This document shows positions 35,521 through 37,634 of a DNA stretch of 37,634 bases, one piece after another. Each line of letters opens with the position of its first letter. Position 1 is the stretch's first letter. Origin of the DNA: an uncultured Geobacteraceae bacterium (GTDB taxonomy: Bacteria; Desulfobacterota; Desulfuromonadia; Geobacterales; Pseudopelobacteraceae); contig CAINRC010000058.1 in NCBI GenBank assembly GCA_903852495.1, positions 1 to 37,634 on the forward strand. Reading direction: 5' to 3'. The position numbers and the translations under genes are program-made. Below the pieces are notes generated by a model. That model saw nothing but the letters and a program-made list of their open reading frames with translations, was not told the DNA's origin and made no database searches.

Positions 35521-36164
35521 TTGGCACCTCCAGCTTTGTCAAACTTGTGCTCTTCATATTCTTCGAGCGCAACTGTGTCATCGAGACCATCAACCGCACC
35601 ATGATCATGATGCGGCAGTTCACCGGTGCGGAAAAAGCCCCAGCCTACCTGGAGGAAGCGGAAACACATCAGGTACGAACCGAGAGGTACGGCAGAATAA
35701 ATGATCCATGTCGGCCACTCCAGATCCGGAGTGATCGGACCTTCATACAGATCTCCGATGGTCATCCCCAATTTGTTGAAGAGGGCGTAATGCATGCCGT
35801 TTTCCCAAACAAAACGAGCGCCCAGTGTGCCAATCAGGCCGGTGAACAGAGCACCGCCGGCGATGCCGAGAATAACGCACTTGGTCCGCCATGTATCCGG
35901 AAGACGAGTGACGATGACATCAACACCGACGTGGATGCCGCTTCGTACGCCGTAGGCAGCACCGAATTTAGCCATCCAGACGAACATGTAGATGCACAGT
36001 TCCTGAGCCCAGCTCATATTGATGGTCAACAGCCAGTCCTGTACGCCTGGGATCGGGACGCCGGACAGATAACGGTGAACAACGGCTACAAAGACCACCA
36101 CCGTTGCCATGCCGATGAGGAAGGTAATGATTATTTCCTCAAGATGATCAAGATATTTCATCAT
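35517..36164 (-). CDS. dctQ: TRAP transporter small permease DctQ
   Basis: The 215 residues have four predicted helices (about 13-35, 45-70, 95-120 and 140-165). They include the DctQ features VVAVVHRYLSGVPIPGVQDWLLTINMSWAQELCIYMFVWMAKFGAAYGVR (a continuous region near 25-75) and HVGVDVIV. The C-terminal tail after about residue 180 is hydrophilic and His/Asp/Glu-rich (HHDHGAVDGLDD), longer than in many DctQ proteins. AGGAG lies eight bases before the ATG. The dctP gene is 68 bases upstream, with a terminator hairpin between them, so dctQM is probably made at a lower level than dctP. Confidence 0.93.
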   Translation of the reverse strand: MMKYLDHLEEIIITFLIGMATVVVFVAVVHRYLSGVPIPGVQDWLLTINMSWAQELCIYMFVWMAKFGAAYGVRSGIHVGVDVIVTRLPDTWRTKCVILGIAGGALFTGLIGTLGARFVWENGMHYALFNKLGMTIGDLYEGPITPDLEWPTWIIYSAVPLGSYLMCFRFLQVGWGFFRTGELPHHDHGAVDGLDDTVALEEYEEHKFDKAGGAK

Positions 36165-36189
36165 AGTGTCTGCTCCTGTGGATGGTCAT

Positions 36190-36220
36190 AAAAAAGGCCG
36201 CTGCGTCGGCCGCAGCGGCC
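36190..36220 (-). terminator. Terminator hairpin between dctP and dctQ
   Basis: On the minus strand GGCCGCTGC (36220-36212) pairs with GCAGCGGCC (36204-36196) around a 7-base loop, and six T follow (36195-36190). It lies 13 bases after the dctP stop inside the operon, so partial read-through is expected. Confidence 0.88.
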
Positions 36221-36232
36221 ATATTTACAAGC

Positions 36233-37246
36233 TTAGTGGGCTGTGTATCCTGTTGCTTTGTAAACTTCCTGAACCAGATCAGCGCCAATACGGCTCATAT
36301 TTTCTTTGTGTGCCTTATCCATGGCTTTTTTCCACTGGGCACGTTCTGCTGCAGTCAGAGTAATAAACTGGGATTTACCCGATTTCTTTACAGCTGCCAG
36401 AGCTTCGTCATTGTCTTTCTTGGCAACATCATTGGCGAATACAGTTGCATCTTTCATGGCACCTTCCAGAATGGTGCGGATGTCGGCGGGCAGGCCAGCC
36501 CAGAATTTCTTATTAACGATAACAGCATAACCAAGGTAGCCGTGATCAGAAAGGGTCACATATTTCTGAACTTCATGCATTTTCTGTGTGTACAGGTTTG
36601 AAGGGGGGTTTTCAGTGCCGTTGACAACTCCGGTCTGGAGAGCCTGATACACTTCAGAGAACGCCATTACCTGAGGGTTGGCGCCAACGGAACGCATCTG
36701 TGAATCAAGTACCTTGGAGGACTGGATGCGCAGTTTCTGCCCTTTAAAGTCGGCAACGCTTTTGAGCGGGGTATTGTTGCTCATGACCTTGAAACCGTTA
36801 TCCCAGTAAGCAAGACCATGAATACCCTTTGCTTCAAGTTTAGCCAGCAGTTTGGCACCAACTGGGCCCTGGGTGACTCTGTGTAGTTCCTGATAGTTAT
36901 CGAAGATAAACGGGAGGTCAAAAACTTCAAACTCTTTGACGCCCAGCGGAGCAAACTTGGCAAGTGATGGAGCTAACATCTGGACAGCGCCGAGCTGAAG
37001 AGCTTCCATTTCTTCCTTATCTTTGTAGAGCTGGCTGTTTGGGTACACTTCAATCTTAACCCGGCCTTTGGTACGCTCCTCGGCAATCTTTTTGAAGTAG
37101 TCGGCAGCCTGGCCCTTTGGGGTATGTTGGGCGACGACGTGACTGAACTTGATGAGAATGGGGGCGGGAGCGGCAATGGACGTCAACGGAAGTGCGAGAA
37201 CTGAGGTGACGGCAACCATACTTTTGAGACAACGAGTAAACTTCAT
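36233..37246 (-). CDS. dctP: TRAP transporter solute-binding protein DctP, C4-dicarboxylate type
   Basis: The 337-residue periplasmic protein starts with a signal peptide (about 1-25, cleavage near SIAA-PAP). Family blocks are IKFSHVVAQHTPKGQAADYFKK, VYPNSQLYKDKEEMEALQLGAVQM (location only), GQKLRIQSSKVLDSQMRSVGANPQVMAF, which contains the conserved Arg that holds the ligand carboxylate, and VYQALQTGVVNGTENPPSNLY. The closeness to DctP of C4-dicarboxylate systems suggests succinate, fumarate or malate as ligand. AAGGAGGAA stands six bases before the ATG. A perfect sigma-54 promoter lies 63 bases upstream. dctQ and dctM follow on the same strand. Confidence 0.95.
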   Translation of the reverse strand: MKFTRCLKSMVAVTSVLALPLTSIAAPAPILIKFSHVVAQHTPKGQAADYFKKIAEERTKGRVKIEVYPNSQLYKDKEEMEALQLGAVQMLAPSLAKFAPLGVKEFEVFDLPFIFDNYQELHRVTQGPVGAKLLAKLEAKGIHGLAYWDNGFKVMSNNTPLKSVADFKGQKLRIQSSKVLDSQMRSVGANPQVMAFSEVYQALQTGVVNGTENPPSNLYTQKMHEVQKYVTLSDHGYLGYAVIVNKKFWAGLPADIRTILEGAMKDATVFANDVAKKDNDEALAAVKKSGKSQFITLTAAERAQWKKAMDKAHKENMSRIGADLVQEVYKATGYTAH

Positions 37247-37308
37247 GCGATGTTCCTCCTTTTTGGGTGCTGGATAGTGTTCAACGTAACTGTACTCATC
37301 TGTACGTG

Positions 37309-37324
37309 TGCAACTGAAGTGCCA
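37309..37324 (-). promoter_or_regulatory. Sigma-54 (-24/-12) promoter of the dctPQM operon
   Basis: On the minus strand TGGCAC (37324-37319), five bases, then TTGCA (37313-37309) match the RpoN consensus exactly. RNA should start near 37297, about 50 bases before dctP. An NtrC-type activator such as DctD is implied. Confidence 0.88.
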
Positions 37325-37407
37325 ATAGCATGGTCTGCGATAACATGCCGATATATCGTTTTATTTTAGCATATACATTTTATATGTACTGTTATAAAGG
37401 CGTTTAG

Positions 37408-37446
37408 TGGCTAAAACCGGCCATCTCAAGTGGCGGTATTTAGCCA
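37408..37446. promoter_or_regulatory. Large dyad, probable upstream activator site for dctP
   Basis: TGGCTAAAACCGGCCA (37408-37423) and TGGCGGTATTTAGCCA (37431-37446) are reverse complements at 13 of 16 positions around a 7-base spacer. The centre is about 130 bases upstream of the predicted start, a usual distance for NtrC/DctD-type enhancer sites. No T run follows on either strand, which argues against a terminator. Confidence 0.6.
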
Positions 37447-37557
37447 TTTTTTGCAAAATGGGGAGGAGTTTTGAAGGGGTGGCCTTGTTAGATAATATGC
37501 TCTTGCAATCATCTTGCGACGGTTTATCACAAACTGGACGGCATCTGGAAGGTGTCG

Positions 37558-37634
37558 TTACGGAGTGAAAAAGCGATGGGTAAGCTCTTCAAGTCCCAGG
37601 GTTTTCAGCAGTTCATTCAGACGCTCTGTTGGTC
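37558..37634 (-). CDS. C-terminal end of an unidentified gene entering from the right edge
   Basis: On the minus strand 24 codons are open from the edge to TAA at 37560-37558, ending in ERLNELLKTLGLEELTHRFF and two more residues. The charged helical character looks like a real protein end, but it is too short to identify. It would lie upstream of dctP on the same strand. Confidence 0.5.
   Translation of the reverse strand, partial: PTERLNELLKTLGLEELTHRFFTP

Larger units (their letters stand above)
37247..37557 (-). promoter_or_regulatory. Intergenic region upstream of dctP (about 310 bases)
   Basis: Apart from the sigma-54 promoter and the large dyad, it holds CATATA-N5-TATATG (37370-37386) and CCATTTT-TTGC-AAAATGG (37444-37461). 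The latter shares its first bases with the large dyad. An AT-rich stretch at 37355-37395 between promoter and dyad could be a bending or IHF site. I see no gene and no clear terminator for the gene entering from the right. Confidence 0.5.

Noticed and set aside
1..37634. CRISPR arrays, insertion sequences, prophage genes, attachment sites, rRNA
   Set aside because: I found no repeat-spacer pattern, transposase, integrase, phage structural gene or rRNA-like sequence. The only structural RNA seen is tRNA-Gln.

Overview
The window is dense, intact bacterial chromosome from what looks like a Geobacter-type deltaproteobacterium (Desulfobacterota). This is inferred from gene order and gene content, not from a marker search. 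The indicators are the ispE / tRNA-Gln / prs / rplY / pth / ychF block, an ActP-type acetate symporter paired with a DUF485 protein under an IclR regulator, a sigma-54-driven C4-dicarboxylate TRAP system, and response regulators with a long acidic linker. I see no phage, insertion sequence, CRISPR array, broken gene or island-like base composition.

Left part (1-14945, almost all minus strand). Read in the direction of transcription, it runs from a strong ispE promoter through ispE, tRNA-Gln and a terminator. A B12-binding/radical-SAM gene follows, then prs, rplY (CTC form), pth, ychF, secA, argJ with a terminator, a serine-hydrolase (beta-lactamase-fold) gene, a CheY-like regulator with a terminator, trpD, trpC, and a small two-helix membrane protein. 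This mixes translation and export housekeeping with parts of tryptophan and arginine synthesis. trpE and trpG are not next to trpD.

Middle part (15046-26380). cysE and lpxC are coupled on the plus strand. They converge, with a 7-base overlap, on a minus-strand pair: a CNNM/CBS (CorC-type) membrane protein and a large AsmA-family protein. Divergently, a TPR lipoprotein, a family-5 peptide-binding lipoprotein and two Dpp-type permeases form a tightly coupled plus-strand operon. It ends without any ATPase gene.

Right part (26381-37634). This is a carbon and ion transport region. An AT-rich 369-base gap with several dyads precedes an IclR-family regulator. The DUF485 gene and the actP-like symporter follow and end in a strong terminator. 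Then come a CPA1-type cation/proton antiporter and a type II P-type ATPase whose membrane helix 6 lacks the calcium-site aspartate. A bidirectional terminator separates these from the minus-strand TRAP operon dctP-dctQ-dctM. That operon has a perfect -24/-12 promoter, an upstream activator-like dyad, and a terminator hairpin between dctP and dctQ. The 3' end of another minus-strand gene enters at the right edge.

I found no clear new biological system. The points most worth a second look are the sigma-54/dyad arrangement at dctP, the altered P-type ATPase, the ATPase-less peptide transporter tied to a TPR lipoprotein, the terminator hairpin just before trpD, and the uncharacterised radical-SAM protein.
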